Shown: one piece after another, positions 10,107 through 23,118 of the stretch
How the letters are laid out: every line of letters begins with the position of its first letter
Numbering within the stretch: the first letter of the stretch is position 1
From: Sclerotinia nivalis
Lineage: Eukaryota; Ascomycota; Leotiomycetes; Helotiales; Sclerotiniaceae
Direction: 5' to 3'
DNA: 64,000 nt
Assembly (NCBI GenBank): GCA_029531795.1
Contig: JAPEIS010000001.1
Coordinates: 3,038,001-3,102,000, forward strand
Translations under genes and position numbers: made by a program
Notes under the pieces: generated by a model
What the model was told of the DNA's origin: nothing
Seen by the model: only the letters and a program-made list of their open reading frames with translations
Database searches by the model: none

Positions 10107-13100
10107 TCTATCGAGGTATGATGAAATGAGAGGGAAAAGGTATTATTGGAGGATTTGTGAAAAGGGTTTCACGGGACTGGAGTATATGAGGAAAGGAAGA
10201 GTAGGAGGAAAGAGCACGAGGAGTAGATCTTTGGATAAGAATACTCAATGATCCAACTATCACCCAAGAGGAGGAAGGAAGTACGACAGAGAAGTTATAG
10301 AAGAGGTAAGGAAAAAAGAGAAGAAAAAAAAAACTCATCTGGACTCGAGGTTCTGGAAGGTTAATATATTCCGTGGTACCTGCAGTGAATTCTTTAATAA
10401 GGTAAAAGTAATGCAATCAAATGTACATGATCTATCTAGTCCCCACAAAACTCCTCAAAAACATGTTAATCACACGCTTCGGATATTTCATCCATCTGTT
10501 CCTGGTTTTGCGGCTTTATCCAATAATCTTCTCATTCCGTTGGGAAATGGTTGACCGATTTGATTGGGGGGGGGAGCTGATCGATCTTCCTTGCAGGTAT
10601 TAGAGAGGGGAACTGGGTTAGTCTAGCTTGTCAAGACATCTAGATGTGGATACTGGTGTGGATATGAAAATTAGATATAGAGTAATACCAAGCTATCCAT
10701 AACAAACTTATAGTATAACAAAAGATAGCAAAAAATAAATAAATAAACTATTCAACATACTCTCCAGTATCTCACTCAATCCTCTTTCCAAAAATCAATC
10801 CAACTCCGATATCGTGGCTAGGATCCCTCATATAAAAAGATACATCTATACAAAAATTCCTTATCGCATTGCATGTGAACCCGTCTGTCTACTCGAGTAG
10901 GCTGTCAAGACCAAGGTAACCATATGTACGCATAAGCCTTGGAATTTCCTTGAGATCTCACCGTCATGGCCCATTCTATTCTCCTCGTTACATATACGGG
11001 ATATTCTCCGTTCGTAGGAGCTCGCCAATTGAGTTCTTGGCGTGATACATGACCGAGTTGATGAGGCTTGTCTACTTGTCGTTGTACCAACAAAACAATA
11101 TAAACAGGCAGAGAATCAGAGATGATTCTTATTTTGATATTGTCATTGTGATTGTTATCATTGTGATTGTTATTATCATGGTATCTATCGAAAAGAAGTA
11201 GGCATTTTTAATTCGGTTCCTGTTCCTGGATCCAAGTTAAACATAACACATCATTCCCCCATCCAGCATAGTACTAGAAATTCGAGAAACTCAAATGTTG
11301 AATTCCCATTTCATCTTGTAACAATTAAGATTCTCATCTCCCTTACTTAACATCCTCAATTCCTATCCCAATCATCTAATCCATAATCCCATATCAATCA
11401 CCACTACCGTGCCACCCAACCTATCTTCTCATCCTCACCATGGTCAAATTCAAACATCGATACGATACCATCCATCCGCTGTAAACAATCGATAACTCGA
11501 TAACCACTCGCGGGATAAACGTCGGTGAGCTCCGCTTTTTCTACGGGCTCTCTCTAAGCACCACAAAAGATAAGGTGGGCTAATACCCATGTCATCATCC
11601 ACATATATCTACCTTCCTTTTTAGCACTAGACGTTACCGATGAGAATTCATATCAAAAATCATCCGAACTTTTCAATCATGTTCCTATACCTAGGTCCTA
11701 GATATCTGACAGTTCTCAACTTACCAACAGTGGGAAGTGGGAGAGAATTGGCTTCTAGCTTTTCTTTTCACTCCTGATTCAATGCCTATATCCCAAGAAT
11801 GCCAAGTTCACGGCTCTTTTCCCCGTCATTAACCAAGACGCACGAGTATGACAGATCAAATGAAAAAATCGCAAATCGAAAAATCCTCGTGGTATCCAAT
11901 TTGAGATATTGAGATATTGAGACATTGAATTGAAGATACATGCCTGCCTATTTCTTCCCGAGACCAATCAATCAATCAATATCAATATTTTATTATTACG
12001 ACTGCGATTTGTATCACATTGGAGGGAAGATGAAAACTATTTACTATTCAGTACAAAATAAAGTCCCTGGTGGTCGCAGATTCCTCTTGATGTTTTCAAT
12101 TATGATATGATTGTAATGAGGAATATCATGATCCATCATAAAGCCTTGGTCATTGTCAACTATTCACGCCAGTTGTTCTCTCCCGCTTTCATCAATATCT
12201 CATTCATTCGTATCCAATCCGAGATCTCTTGAAATTGAGCATTACGATATAAATTTCTTCTTGCAAACCCATCATAACATCCGATACTAAAATCTAGAAA
12301 TAATCGCTATGGAAGGATCAATCATATCATATCAATCCAGGAAAATAATCTAAATATTAAATCTAAGCTACCATCTATCTTTCTATCCACCTTTGAAAGT
12401 TCCCTCGTCAAGATACCATAGACACGGTACCAAGCGGATAAGATATCCTAGGACGAGATGCGCACCAGAATTAAACCATTTGTTATCAAACTTATATCTG
12501 GCACTCCCCGGCTGGGAAGTTCGGTAGCTTCCGAGTTCCTTAGTCAACCAGCCTCACGGCTTCATAATCGCGGTATCTTGATCACATAAATGTTCGCGCG
12601 AAAGATTGTAAGGATGAGTTGCTTCCTAAAACCGATAATTGTATTTATTGCTGCGGTATCTATCTATCTATCTCTTTCTCATCATTAATGTAAATAAGTA
12701 AGATTTATCTAAATAGAATAACAAGGGAAAAGTGCCGAGGTGATAGGAAATCTAATCCAGACTTCAGAGAAACGTCTTTACTATCTTCTAACTAATTAAA
12801 GCTTTAAACCTTGGGCTTAGTAGCAAAGGCTATTGTAGAATTATCTATCTATCTAATATGAGCCATGAGGTTTATATAAGTAAATAGGAAGGGTTTTCTT
12901 ATTGTAAGCCTCGTGTTCAAGATCACCAGATATATTCTCTAGTATAACCTTCCAGTATCGATATCACTTCTACAACTACAGGATCGTAGCAGCATGACAT
13001 CTATATAATATTATATCATAAGATACAGAGCATTCATTTAGCGAAATCGATTCTTTGGATCTTGTATCCTGTAGATCATGATGATTATTATCGAGATCTG

Positions 13101-13679
13101 GGTACTAATTACTATAAATCTTTTGTTTTTCTAAAATATCTACTAAATAAGATTAGGTCTTTTTTTCTTTATAATAGTTTTATTAGTATAATATCTAGTT
13201 ATTAGATGAGGATATATCCATTATCATCTATTTGTTAGTTATCAGTACTTATATTACCCCTCACCATCACCAACTCACCCACTACACGTCTTGCTGCGAT
13301 TAAAATGGTAGACAGCAATATTGTGAGCTTTTCTATTCTGCTATCTGCCAACCTCAGTGATAATCCGCTAAAAAGAAAGATTAAATATAGTTATAAAGAG
13401 CTCGATTCTCCTTCAAAAATAAGGGCTTCCAAATACAAAGATAACCATTCGTTAGTTTTCAAATCCACGCATAACTACGAGATCAGAAAAGAAAAGTGCA
13501 ATGTCTTTTATTATCCTCAGGTAATTATTATAAGGATTGTTGATGCTTCTCACATATGTAGAACTATAGGATGGTGATCCTTGATTTCATGAACGGGGCT
13601 AGTTAATGTTTTTTTCCTTTACAACTAAACTAACAAAGACTCAGGCCTTTGTTCAATATGCTGTCGCCCCGGTTTTCCG
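10107..13679. other. gene-poor intergenic region
   Basis: Three and a half kilobases without a supported gene. The first 300 bases are the likely leader and promoter of the minus-strand permease. The rest carries short simple repeats, including a GATTGTTAT-type repeat at 11141-11178 and a TATC run at 12657-12673. From about 12900 AT content rises towards the retroelement. An ATG-started 90-codon frame at 13305-13577 has no recognisable motif and may be part of the decayed element. Confidence 0.4.
12657..12673. repeat. (TATC)n microsatellite
   Basis: About four uninterrupted TATC units, seen directly. Confidence 0.8.
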
Positions 13680-16600
13680 AGATATTAATAGGTCTAATAA
13701 TAGTTACAATGGATTTCGAGAAGGATATATTGGTAATTGGGTACAAGATCAACAATATCTGAATCAGGTATAATAGTAAGATTATATCGAATTAAAGGAG
13801 ATTGTTTTTATACCCAATTCAATTAAGAAAAGTCCTGAATAAAGAAAAGACTAATCTCTACGAAAAATCGTTTGTAAAGGAATACTAAAGGCAAAAAAGT
13901 AAATCGAGAAATGAATAGATATAAATCATTATAGTTCAATTCTATAAATAATAAATCTTTATTTATTAAAATTATTATATTCTTTATATATGAAAACCCT
14001 TTTATTATTACAAATCTTATTGATAATAGATATTTTAGAAAAGTCTTTATTAATTGTTCTTTTGTTTTTAAATACAATATTGAAATACAATTCTTATCTT
14101 TTTTTCGCAAATTTCAATTTGCTGATAGAAAGGTTGTCGACAGAATTACAGAATATTTTGTGATGGAAATCGTTATAGAAGATTATTATAAGTATTAATC
14201 TTTTTATATTATCTAGTTTTCATTAGAGATATCGTTAATCTTTGATTTACCGTAATTGCAATACTATAATCCTACTATTAATTGGACAGAAATGAATTTA
14301 ACATTTTTTTCAAACTATTGTATTTCCAATTGTTCAATGTGTCATAATTCAGAGCCAGTTATTGTATCAACAATTCTATTTTCAATCAAAAAACAAAAGG
14401 ATTTAGCAAAAGTTATTTTATAACAAATTATCGATATTGTGACGATGGTCTTAATTCAAGGCATGATAGAATGAATCAATTAATCTATACTAGAGAATAA
14501 CAAACTATCGTACCAAATATAATAGAGTTGAGCCTTTTATGGTCCCCTCGGAGGGGACCAAAGCCCTAAGCGAATATAGGATGAAATAAATGAAATAATA
14601 ACCTGAGGCATTTTGGTCCCTTCGGAGGGGACCAAAAGCCGAAAGAATGGCCTAAGGCATTTATGGCATAATAGAATAACAGGATCGTCACAGATATTAT
14701 CGAACCTTTAAATAAATTCCTTACTGATCCTGATATAAAAGCTAAATATACAGATTATAAGTATCGCTTTTTTTATATCGAAGATTATCTAAAAGATGAT
14801 ACCGATTTTCTATCTATTCAAATACCTTTTGCTCCTAAAAAAGCTTCTTATAAAAAACCTTCTATCGAAGAGATATCAAATAAGGATTATATATCATAAT
14901 CTGACGATTCTTCTGTTGACCTCGAATTTCAACAAGATCTGACATTTGATATAAATCATTATCGAACAAAGCGCTACAGGGAATCAAATAATCAAATATA
15001 GATAATTCCCAATTGTTTGTATCCAAAATCGATCTTGAAGATTGCAGATCGATATCGTTTTATTTATAATCCAAAAAATCATTTGTTTTTGTTTTCTATT
15101 GAAGAACTTTTTATACCCGTTTACAAGAATACAAATCCAAATATAGATAATATTTGTTGATTGCAAACTTTTAACTTTGTTTCGTTCTATTAATAAGATA
15201 ACATTCGAACTATCCGGTTGATATAGAATAAATTGAATACTATACAGAAAACTGTTGAATAAGATCATCTACAATAAACTACATTGTTCCCGATATTCAC
15301 AGAAGAGGATTTTCGATCGATTTTGCAAAAGCAGAGTAATATAGCAAAGATACTTTCTAAAACTCTATTGTAACTTTATGATTTTGTATACGATTATTAT
15401 AAGCCGTTTTATCTACAAAAGATCTCTGAAATTGATATCGATAAATTTTTAACTGGCAAACCTTCCCTTAATGATAATCAAATACAACAAAGGCTTTTTA
15501 TATAATTATAAAATAAACTTTCTGCCTTTCTTCTACATTATACAGATAAATTGTTGCTTCGTCGAATCTGGGATTACAAGATTGAATTGATACCTAATAA
15601 AAAACTATCTTACTTCAAAAACTATTTTTTATCGTTAATAAAATTAATAGTGATATACAAATAACTCGATAATAATCTCTCCAAAGGATTTATTCGGAAA
15701 TCGAAATTGTAATATACCTCTCCTTTGCTATTGACTATCAAACCTGAAAAGAGGATCTACATCTATCAAGATTATCAAGGATTCAATAACATTACTATAA
15801 AGAATCGTTATCCATTATCTATCATTTGTGAAACATTAAACACTCTCTATAATATAAAAATTTATATCAAACTTGATATCATTGTAATATTCAACAAATT
15901 ACGAATCGTCGAAAGGGATAAATAGAAAATTGTATTCATTATTCGTTTTGGTCTTTTTGAATCTTTAATTATATCTTTCGGTCTTTGTAATATACCTACA
16001 TCGTTTCAATATTATATTAATTATATACTTTTCGATAAATTGGATAAGTATTATATTATATATCTCGATAATATCTTAATCTATTCTGATAATCTTGTAA
16101 AGTATAAAGAGTATATTCGTTAAATGATTCAAAAGTTAATGAATACTGGATTACAGATTGATATTAACAAATGCAAATTCGAAATTACGAAAACAAAGTA
16201 TTTGGATCTTATCATTATAATCGAAGGTATCGAAATAGATCAAGAAAAGATTACAGTTATTATATCTTAGGAATTGTTTTTATATATAAAGGATTTACAA
16301 TGATTTCTTGGTTTTATCAACTTCTATCAGCGTTTTATAAAAGATTTTTCAAAGATTTATTGTTTTCTTAACGATTTCTTATAGAAGAATATTATATAGG
16401 ATTGGATTATAAATCATATAAAGGTTTTTGATACTTTAAAAAGGACTTTCACAATAATGTCAGTTTTGGTATACTTTGATTATAAACAGAAAACTATTTT
16501 AGAAATTGACATTTCCGATTAGATTTCAGAAGGAGTCCTCTCGTAATACGATAATGATAACATTTTATATTTGATTGTTTACTTTTCATCTAAGTATATA

Positions 16601-18560
16601 ACAACGGAATACAATTATAAGATCTATAATAAGAAACTATTCGCTATTATCAAAACAATAGAAGAATAATATCTAAAGCTCCAAAATTCATAAAAGGAAT
16701 TCGAGATTCTCATTGATTACAAGAACCTCGAGTATTTTATAATCACAAAAACTCTCAATCAATAATAGATATGATAATCCGAATTTCTATCTCAATATAA
16801 TTTCTATACAATCTATCGATCGGGAAACAAAACTATTCGATTAGATATACTAAATAGAAAATACGAAGATCAATTGTATTGTTTTGATCTAAACAATAAA
16901 TGTCTAAAGAATCGAGAATATATTGTTTTCCCCTAAAACCATTTTGACACCGATTTTTATAAGGATTTGATTGAATATATCAATTTGGCACCGATGAAGA
17001 CAATAGTATTATTCCACGATCAACCAATTGATATCCTAATCGATACAATGTATACTAAATCCAATATCGTAGATCAATTCATCTTTACTTTTAATAATCT
17101 ATCGATAATTAAATAGCCAAAAAAGCATCGTAAAACTCTTCGGATTGTTATACAGAATTATTCGATCCAAAATAATAGAATTTACTACCGGGATAAGCTT
17201 TAGATTCTATCAAACGATAAACTCAAGCTTCAAATTATCTATCGGATTTATTCTTCTGATTTTGTCGACTATCCTAATCGAACTAAAACAATTGATTTTG
17301 TTTTTCGTACATATTAATAACCTAATATACATTTGGAAATTGCGTTCTATATAAAAGCTTACGAACTTTATATTCGTATTAAATCATCTAAATCGATACC
17401 TCCTGGATTTTTGAAATCATTATCTATCCCTTTTCGTATATAATCTGATATCTCAATCGATTATATTACATTGCTTCCAAATTGCATTTATTATAATTCT
17501 ACTTATAAATATATCTTAATAATAGTTTGTAAACTAATCAAAATAAAACATTTCATTAATATATATACACTAACAACAAAAAAGCTAATCGATATTTTCA
17601 TCAATTGTATTTATATACTTTATAAATTTCCGAACAATATCATTTCCGATCGAAGAATACAATTCGTATCAGGATTCTGATTACAATTTTCGAAACGATT
17701 AGGAATTACCTTAAAATACTTTTCAGCTTTTCATTTTCAAATAGATAATTAGATCGAGTATATTAATTCGGTTTTGAAATAGTATTTACAAACTTTTGTT
17801 AACTACTACCAAAACGATTAATTGGATTGATTATCTTTAATCGAATTTGTATCCAACAATATAGTTTCTAAGACGATTGATTGTTTATTTTTCTTTGCCA
17901 ATTATAGTTTTAATCTGTATCTAAATATTGAACATAGTAAATCTTACCCGCTGGATATAACTCTAATACAAAAACAGGAATTCTTTAAAGGAAATCGAAT
18001 TACAGATTATATAAAATATATCTTAAAGCAACTTCGTGCTTTTGTATAGCAGATAGTTACTATTTATAAAAATTATATTAATTGTTATCATTTTGATTTA
18101 TTTTGCTATATAATCGATCAAAAAGTCTACATTAATATCAAGAATATAAAGACCTCATATAAAGCAAAAAAGCTAAATAATAAATAGATCAACCCTTACA
18201 AGATTATCAAGATTTATCCTTATATTTATCTTATTCAATTATCTGAGAATATTAAAATCTTTTTTGTTTTCTATTATTCTCTTTTATTTTTAGTCTATAC
18301 TAATCCTCATTTTCTAATTCAAACAATGATTAACGAGTCAGAATCCCTAACTATATAGAACAGAGTTTTGAAACAGAACGACAATAAGAATAAACCTATT
18401 CAAAAATAAATATTTGAAAAAGTTCTAGATAATCATAATAAAGATAACTATCATTATTTGGTCAAATGAAGACACTACGCATCAATTTGGTAATCGATTA
18501 ATAACTTAAAGAGTAACGAGAAAATTCTTATCGAGTATCATCGCTTTCATTCAAAGAAAC
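13680..18560 (+). mobile_element. decayed Ty3/Gypsy retrotransposon with RIP-like mutations
   Basis: A plus-strand element broken by many stops and very AT-rich. Domain order is still legible. A gag-like acidic region lies around 14700-14980. Reverse transcriptase covers about 15720-16260 (DYQGFNNITIKNRYPL, then IYLDNILIYS, a degraded YLDDILIYS active site). RNase H and linker cover about 16440-16900 (TEYNYKIYNKKLFAI). Integrase covers about 17100-17700 (YKYILIIVCKLIKIKHFI, ISDRRIQFVSGF). A chromodomain-like end (FHSKKPGPSV) lies near 18560. RT before integrase defines Ty3/Gypsy. Many stops are TAA or TAG where the family has Gln or Trp, as expected from C-to-T change on either strand (RIP). 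I could not identify a pair of LTRs, so the outer limits are approximate. Confidence 0.85.
14427..14703. repeat. hairpin-bearing insert bounded by inverted repeats
   Basis: Inside the retroelement, imperfect inverted repeats (TTATCGATATTGTGACGAT on the left, its near-complement at 14684-14703) enclose about 230 bp. Within it lie two GC-rich hairpins. One at 14540-14560 has 9-bp arms around CGG. The other at 14612-14638 has a 12-bp stem with one G-T pair, also around CGG. Runs of C and G like these are absent from the surrounding AT-rich sequence. They resemble the GC-cluster or double-hairpin elements of fungal mitochondrial DNA. Origin is unproven. Confidence 0.55.
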
Positions 18561-18960
18561 CAGGGCCGTCAGTTTGAATCCTAAAATACCCCGACACTGC
18601 TATATTGAAACCAGAACCACAAAATTTGCAATCGAAGTTATATAGTATAATTGTTACGTTTATTCTACGAAGATCCATTTGCACCAAAATTATTCGTTTC
18701 GTTTAAAGGTATATTATGTATTATTGCAGTTGGAGATATAGCGTTTGAATTATTGTATATTAAAGGATATAACATCATTGAAGGATATTATACGTTTTTG
18801 TTCAGGGATCTAATTGAAGAAAGGGACCTATATTTTTTCTTTATTTTTCTTTATTTTTTAACGCCCATTTGAGATCAAATGGATTTCTTGAGAAAAAGAT
18901 ATTGTTACAAATTCATCTCCCTTCATTTGTATGTGATCATGTGTATTTTAGATACACATG

Positions 18961-19183
18961 CATACACTCATTTTTATATAATCAGGTCACCTCCTTGACC
19001 TTCTTCCTCTCCTCGTAGTACAACTATAGATCAACCCTACATATACCTTTTCCCTCGCTGTGATACACACATACATACACTCACTTCTATATAGTCAGGT
19101 CACCTCCTTAACCTTCTTCCTCTCCTCGTAGTACAACTATAGATCAACCCTACATATACCTTTTCCCTCACCGTGATAAGCAT
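18961..19183. repeat. 113-bp tandem direct duplication
   Basis: Two copies in direct order start at 18961 and 19074, both opening with CATACACTCA. They share long identical blocks such as CTTCTTCCTCTCCTCG and ACCCTACATATACC. A few differences are C/T transitions. A weaker partial match (ATAGATCAATCCTG) recurs near 20315. They may be remnants of an LTR or untranslated end of the adjacent element. Confidence 0.8.
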
Positions 19184-22100
19184 CAACATTAATGGATCTA
19201 TATGATGAATATCCCGACAATCACAAATAGCAAAGAATCAATTAATTGCAAAACAGTAGTAAAACTTTTCATTGTTCTTTATTTAATGAAATAATCATTC
19301 CTTTTAAATTCAATACAGAGCGATATCGGAATCGATAGCATTCTGTTTTTTATACAATACAAAGAAACCTGAGGCCACCCCTTGTAGAATTCCGAGCAAT
19401 ATCCTTGTGTAACCGTAACATCTAAATCGATCAGACTATTAGATCAAAAGATATCAAACCGGCCGGTCACAGGTCTAGACTCAATGTTCAACACCAGAAA
19501 AGCAGGAGAATATATTTATTCAGAATTTATCCTTACATTCGGCAGCAATGGTAGGCCTTGGCTTGAACCCCAAGCTCTTGATGAATTCATGAACTCGGAA
19601 TTTTCTACCTCAGATATACCTATTGCAGTCAATTGGTTTTAACACGAAGTATTACTTACTAGCGAATGCGAAACAAGGCATTTACGAATTGAATTGGGAT
19701 TTGACTATACATCCAAACGAGAATATTCCGGAGGTAGGTAGATACCGTGGATTTGCCATCATGAAAGCCTACACCAAGCATTATCATTATCAATTTCCGC
19801 AAAGAAACTGACGCAGCTTGGGCTAAACAGAAGGCTTTTAAGCTCAAATGTTTCAAGATATCCGATGATATTTCTTACACGTGGCTGTTGTAATAAAGAA
19901 AATACACCTCTTTCTTTATCTATCATCAATGCATTTTCTTTTTTTGAATCGGTGGTAAGGGATAAGGGTGCCAATCTATCAATGTTAGTAGTTCGTTGAA
20001 GGATGCAGGGATGTACACGGCAGTATGATCGAATAGTACACGCAACGGAGGACCAGGCGACTAGCAACATGACATGCGCCGACCTTAATGCTAGCCGCGG
20101 AGAACAGGGTCGGAAGTGATCGAAGGATTAAAGGTTTTGGGGGCGTCCTTTTGGCGTCATCAAGGATTGACTCGATGGATGTCTGTCTGCCACCAGAAGA
20201 TTAACTTGTAAAAGCCTGTCGGCTAAGCCTTCGGAAAGTATGAAAAATAGGATGAAGAAATGCTAATTTAGACAAAGGAGGAGCACCTTGACTTTATTGT
20301 AGTGATGATAATTATAGATCAATCCTGTATCTCGGTCTCTTTCCAAGAAAATTCGCCACAGTCTTGGTATACATATGTCATCTTTCGATGACAATCAAGA
20401 ACGTGGAAACTTCAGACGACTGATGTCGTTCAGCGCTACGAGATGTTCAGACGAGAAGTTGCAAAACAGTACTTGGGTGGAGGTGGCTGGAGTATTCAAC
20501 ATGAGAAAACAAATATCGCATGCGAGCAAGAATGAATTCTGTGAACGAAATATTTACTAGGCCGATGATAACAAGGTTTATTGGTCTAGACTTCATCGAC
20601 CGCTGCTCAAGCTTCAGCAGACACAAAGGGTGAAAGACCAAAAATCAGGCCTGTCTAACCATTTAGAGTCATTGCATCAGCGCACAAAAGCTGTAGTGTA
20701 CGTACAGGTGCTCTCAAATGCTGCAGAACTTAAAATTTATTCTGGGCAATAAGAAAGGACTGATGCCGGCCCAAAATCAGTATGTATGGCCGTAGCTTTC
20801 ACATAAACCTGACGCAATATCGCAGTAAATTAATTCTTCAGACACAGTCTTGCAAGTCGGGGAGTTTCCAATTGCCTCTCAGACTTCGTCGAGGACTAAA
20901 TAAGATTCATCATTGATATGCAGAGCAGTTGGCTGGATAAGATAACACAATGCATTCGAATCAGCAACCCAGTAGTGAAGTCTTCTTTTTGATGGGTTCC
21001 ATTCACATTACCTTTTTGAAGTTAAAAATACGTAAGATTTAAAGTACGGACTAGACTGTAGTCGGTTTCATCGAACCTTGTCATTTCAAACATACATAAC
21101 GATCCTTCGACACAAGAAGAAAGACGGATGCGCAAGAGATTCAAGATACCAGGGTAGAGAATCCCGTGGAGCTTGGATATTAGAGATGTCAATGCAAGTC
21201 GTCAGGATCTGCAGGCCATTCGGGGGCCTTTTCCGATCCCGCCAAAATTGTACGGATCCTTTAGACCCAAGACCTGAGAGTACCGGGTAGTGAGCAGGAT
21301 AGGAAAAGAGCAAAACTAAAAGCCTTAGATTACAAAAGAACCAAAATGAAGATTATTTGTGGAAGAACGATAATATGTGATCTTGTGCGACTACAAAAAA
21401 AGATATTGGAAACATGACAGCCATCCAAGCCCCAGGAAAGGTAAGGGTGAGCATGATCAAAACCTATAGTATTTTCCTAATTAGCCATCTTCCAACGGTT
21501 TGACAGTTGAATCCAGAAATACATAGTAATACATTGGGAATACCTCATCATTTTCATGCAATCAGCTGTCAACTTTGTTTTACCAGGAATTGGTAGAGGC
21601 GCAGTTCCGCAGTACATATAAGCAGCTAGATACATACCCCAACGTCAGACTGCGCAAAGACCAGATGTTCGTTTCTGGTAGTTAAAATAAGAAGCGTACG
21701 GCACTTTCGAGGATCATTTAAATTTAATTGAGGCACGTACCGTGGAAAGTATCGGAAGGATGGCGGAAAAGGATCCCGAGATATCTTATTCGGGTTTCTT
21801 CTGGCATTCGCTGGCGAAGGAGTTTCGTTGGGGGTTCATGCAAATTAAATAAAAACGGTGGTGGCGTTGTTTGAATATATACAGCTGTGAGTGTGAAATG
21901 TACATCTTCTATGCAAAAGAAAGAAGAAGAAGTCTCTCGAAATAATCTTGAGTTGAGTAAGCATACTATGCCCATAGTCATATCGGGCACTCGCCCCCAA
22001 AATTAGATGACAGTTGAAACACGAGAGCGTCTAATATAAAACACACGGGAAAGTCTACGATTGGGTAATCTATGAAAATTATTATGGATGATTTAAAAAC

Positions 22101-23094
22101 AAACAACCAAAGATATTACTTACATACTAATTGACGATCTATTGGTTAACCATTCCGTGATTGAGTATTTTCCGATGAAACAAATGTATGTTATGAATAA
22201 CTTTTTGAAGAAAGTCTTTCTCATACATAGAAATAGCCGCTTGCAACAGTGCATGAAAACAATGGAGAACTCTGAACCATTGGAATGTTTCAATCACATT
22301 CTTTACTTTTATACTTGTAGACCTCGGAACTTTAGATATGTATTGCCGCGCGTGATGATACAATTTTCTGCTCGATCTGGGTAAATCTTACAAGTCCATG
22401 GGAAGCTTGTCAGCGTGAGGATATTATGTTGGTCTGTGTAAGATGAACCCCAGGTAGATAATTGGTATAAGCGTTGGGGTTTTCACCGATAGGGTGAGAC
22501 AATAGAAAATCCAAGTAGAGCGGCTGTTTGCACACAATTGTAAGATCTTACATGGGAAAGGAAATCTCAAGCAGCCTCTTACATTCTTACCCTCGGGGGT
22601 GTTGATGATGTCGAGATTTCTCTGTACCATTGTGTTGGTAAATGAGCAGGTTGCAATATCCAACAATTGTTTGATAATACGGCCTCATGAAGATTTTTTT
22701 TGATGGCCATGACCATGGCTATGTAGAGGAAGAGTAAACTTTTATATTGCTTTGAAGATAAACACTGCCTGATGGATTGAGGTTATAATTGGTCTTTATT
22801 CGGTTGAGTTGTTTGTTTTGTTCGTATGTTGAAGCAAAGTAACAATACCTACCAAACTGTATGCCGCTTATCAGTATTAGGCGCCCTTACAAAATCCTCT
22901 TGGACCAGACCTTGGATGAAGATATCGAGATTAGATGAACTGACATGACCTCGGGAATCTGTGAATATATTTTCGGTAGATCTCGGTGCATAGAGATCCG
23001 GTGGAGGTCAGTGACGAGTAAGGCACAGATATGGACAGGGTATGAAAAATAGATGCTTGAATTAGGGAAATCGAAAAGGGGCGGGTAGAGATGG

Positions 23095-23118
23095 GATTGA
23101 TTGATTGATTGATTGATT
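23095..23118. repeat. (GATT)n microsatellite
   Basis: Six perfect GATT units, seen directly. Confidence 0.85.

Noticed and set aside
13680..18560. Whole AT-rich block as inserted mitochondrial DNA
   Set aside because: Reverse transcriptase, RNase H and integrase are in Ty3/Gypsy order, and the stops fit C-to-T decay. Only the small hairpin block is a mitochondrial candidate.
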